6,735 bases of DNA, from NCBI GenBank assembly GCA_021786915.1, contig JAJYMP010000306.1:1-6735 (forward strand). The letters run 5' to 3'. The stretch's first letter is position 1, and the number at the start of each line of letters is the position of its first letter. The translations under genes and the position numbers were made by a program. This document shows, piece by piece, positions 6,251-6,735 of the stretch. The DNA is from Chloroflexota bacterium. GTDB lineage: Bacteria > Chloroflexota > Limnocylindria > Limnocylindrales > CSP1-4. The notes below the pieces were generated by a model. It saw only the letters and a list, made by a program, of their open reading frames with translations, ran no database searches and had not been told where the DNA came from.

Positions 6251-6418
6251 GGGGACGGTGTTCCTTTCCGGGGCTCCGTCGGGTTGGGACGGTTTGCCCT
6301 GCCGCTCCAACGGCCGTGGCATGCGGAGGCCGGAGCAGCGATCTTGGGCCCGGTGCGGCGGCGGATTTCGCGGTGTTGGCGAAGGCCTTGCGGCCGCAAT
6401 CCATCGGGCGATAGAGAG

Positions 6419-6447
6419 ATCATGGTGTGAACAGGCGTTCCTGTCAA
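6419..6447 (-). promoter_or_regulatory. Sigma-70-type promoter with LexA box in its spacer
   Basis: Reading the minus strand, a perfect TTGACA (6447-6442) is followed by exactly 17 bases and then CATGAT (6424-6419, 4/6 including the key A2 and T6). Transcription would start near the A at 6412. This is the best promoter in the window and points toward the zinc-ribbon gene, leaving a leader of about 160 bases. The spacer is almost filled by a LexA-type inverted repeat. Confidence 0.55.
6428..6441. promoter_or_regulatory. LexA/DinR-type SOS box
   Basis: TGAACAGGCGTTCC matches the Bacillus-type LexA consensus CGAACRNRYGTTYC at 13 of 14 positions; only the first base differs. The core GAAC-N4-GTTC dyad is intact. 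It lies wholly between the -35 and -10 of the minus-strand promoter, where bound LexA would block RNA polymerase. That LexA in this lineage uses this consensus is an assumption, since the Gram-positive-type box is shared by many but not all GC-rich phyla. Confidence 0.5.
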
Positions 6448-6564
6448 ATGCACCGATGGGCAGAAGAGGATTCCACCCATGGCCCACCGGTTCCGGGAAC
6501 CAGTTCGGCGACGGTCTCGTCTTGCGGTCGGCGCCACGGCGCCCTGCCCACCGTCACGCTCCGC

Positions 6565-6569
6565 AGGTG
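6565..6569 (+). promoter_or_regulatory. Ribosome binding site of the lipoprotein
   Basis: AGGTG lies 6 bases upstream of ATG 6576. This supports that start over the ATG at 6479, which is in another frame. Confidence 0.4.
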
Positions 6570-6575
6570 TCCACC

Positions 6576-6735
6576 ATGCACGTCCGCCAGATGCTCCCGC
6601 TGTGCCTGGCCGCCGCCGTGCTGGCCGCCTGCGCGCCCACCGGCTCGACCGAACTTCCAGCCAGGAACGGGCCGGCCTGTGCACGAATCGGCCCACGTGG
6701 GGTGCGGCGCTCTGACTACAGCGAGCCGGGAGAGA
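6576..6735 (+). CDS. N-terminus of a predicted lipoprotein (3' truncated by window end)
   Basis: A reading frame open to the window end begins with a compact lipoprotein signal peptide. It has MHVRQ with one Arg, hydrophobic core MLPLCLAAAV, and lipobox LAAC with the lipidated Cys at residue 19, followed by a short Pro/Gly/Ser/Thr linker (APTGSTE). By family knowledge such proteins are diacylated on the Cys and anchored to the outer face of the cytoplasmic membrane. The 53 visible codons contain no stop. G/C preference at third positions is strong through the signal peptide but drops after about residue 25. The mature part may therefore be an unusual sequence, or a frameshift or sequencing error may lie there. 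The start has AGGTG 6 bases upstream. The mature domain is outside the window, so function is unknown. Confidence 0.5.
   Translation, partial: MHVRQMLPLCLAAAVLAACAPTGSTELPARNGPACARIGPRGVRRSDYSEPGE

Larger units (their letters stand above)
6251..6575. other. Divergent intergenic regulatory region
   Basis: This 325-base region lies between the minus-strand zinc-ribbon gene and the plus-strand lipoprotein. It contains the minus-strand promoter with LexA-like box (6419-6447) and a perfect 12-bp palindrome TTGCGGCCGCAA (6388-6399), just downstream of the predicted transcription start, overlapping AAGGCCTT. It also has a stem GCTCC/GGAGC enclosing GGCC/GGCC (6304-6336) in the predicted leader, and an inverted repeat GGTTCC-G-GGAACC (6489-6501). 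It is noticeably less GC-rich around 6410-6480 than the genes, as expected for promoter DNA. No plus-strand promoter of good quality was found. Confidence 0.6.

Noticed and set aside
6072..6404. 110-residue minus-strand frame beginning 8 bases after the predicted SOS transcription start
   Set aside because: The first codons look coding, but composition deteriorates and it overlaps the better-supported zinc-ribbon gene in another frame; kept only as a possible leader-peptide idea.
5806..6696. N-terminal extension of the aminotransferase frame, giving a 752-residue protein on the minus strand
   Set aside because: The added part is Arg/Pro-rich without family resemblance, overlaps the zinc-ribbon gene in another frame, and the strong AAGGAG site fixes the start at 5805.
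6479..6715. 78-residue plus-strand frame with an AGAGG sequence upstream
   Set aside because: Poor third-position G/C, Arg/Pro-rich, and it overlaps the lipoprotein signal peptide, which has far clearer features.
1..6735. CRISPR array, tRNA, rRNA, transposon ends or a multi-gene defence system
   Set aside because: No spaced direct repeats, cloverleaf-like elements, transposase motifs or defence-protein domains were recognised on either strand.

Overview
The window is bacterial, very GC-rich and gene-dense, with strong G/C preference at third codon positions in the genes I call. Two starts (1250 and 3445) lie 6-7 bases after a TAnnnT -10 hexamer with no Shine-Dalgarno sequence, which points to leaderless transcription. 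That habit, the GC content and the gene types suggest a free-living Actinomycetota or a GC-rich Chloroflexota-type lineage. The sequence alone does not settle which.

Layout, plus strand. Positions 1-1092 hold the 3' part of a hybrid sensor histidine kinase (end of HisKA, HATPase, C-terminal receiver). A 157-base gap with three small GC hairpins follows. Positions 1250-2116 encode a dimethylarginine dimethylaminohydrolase (DDAH)-like guanidine-modifying enzyme. Five bases later, 2122-3399 encodes an M20 (ArgE/DapE-type) metallo-deacylase. A second leaderless unit at 3445-4415 carries a DUF1992 (DnaJC28-type) protein and a GNAT acetyltransferase that overlap by ATGA.

Layout, minus strand. A class III PLP aminotransferase of the HemL-like type (5805-4438) converges on the GNAT gene with only 22 bases between them. 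Upstream of it lies a 62-residue four-cysteine zinc-ribbon-like protein (6250-6062). At the right edge, on the plus strand, a lipoprotein signal peptide starts at 6576 and its reading frame runs off the window.

How the parts may work together. The DDAH-like enzyme, the M20 deacylase and the convergent aminotransferase could form a route for scavenging guanidino or acyl-amino compounds (deacylation, guanidine hydrolysis, transamination). This is inference from family membership and proximity. The most striking regulatory signal lies at 6419-6447 on the minus strand. A perfect TTGACA -35 and a 17-base spacer are followed by a CATGAT -10. The spacer contains a 13/14 match to the Gram-positive LexA (SOS) box. 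This suggests a DNA-damage-inducible transcript leading toward the small zinc-ribbon gene. No CRISPR array, tRNA, rRNA, insertion sequence or transposase was seen.
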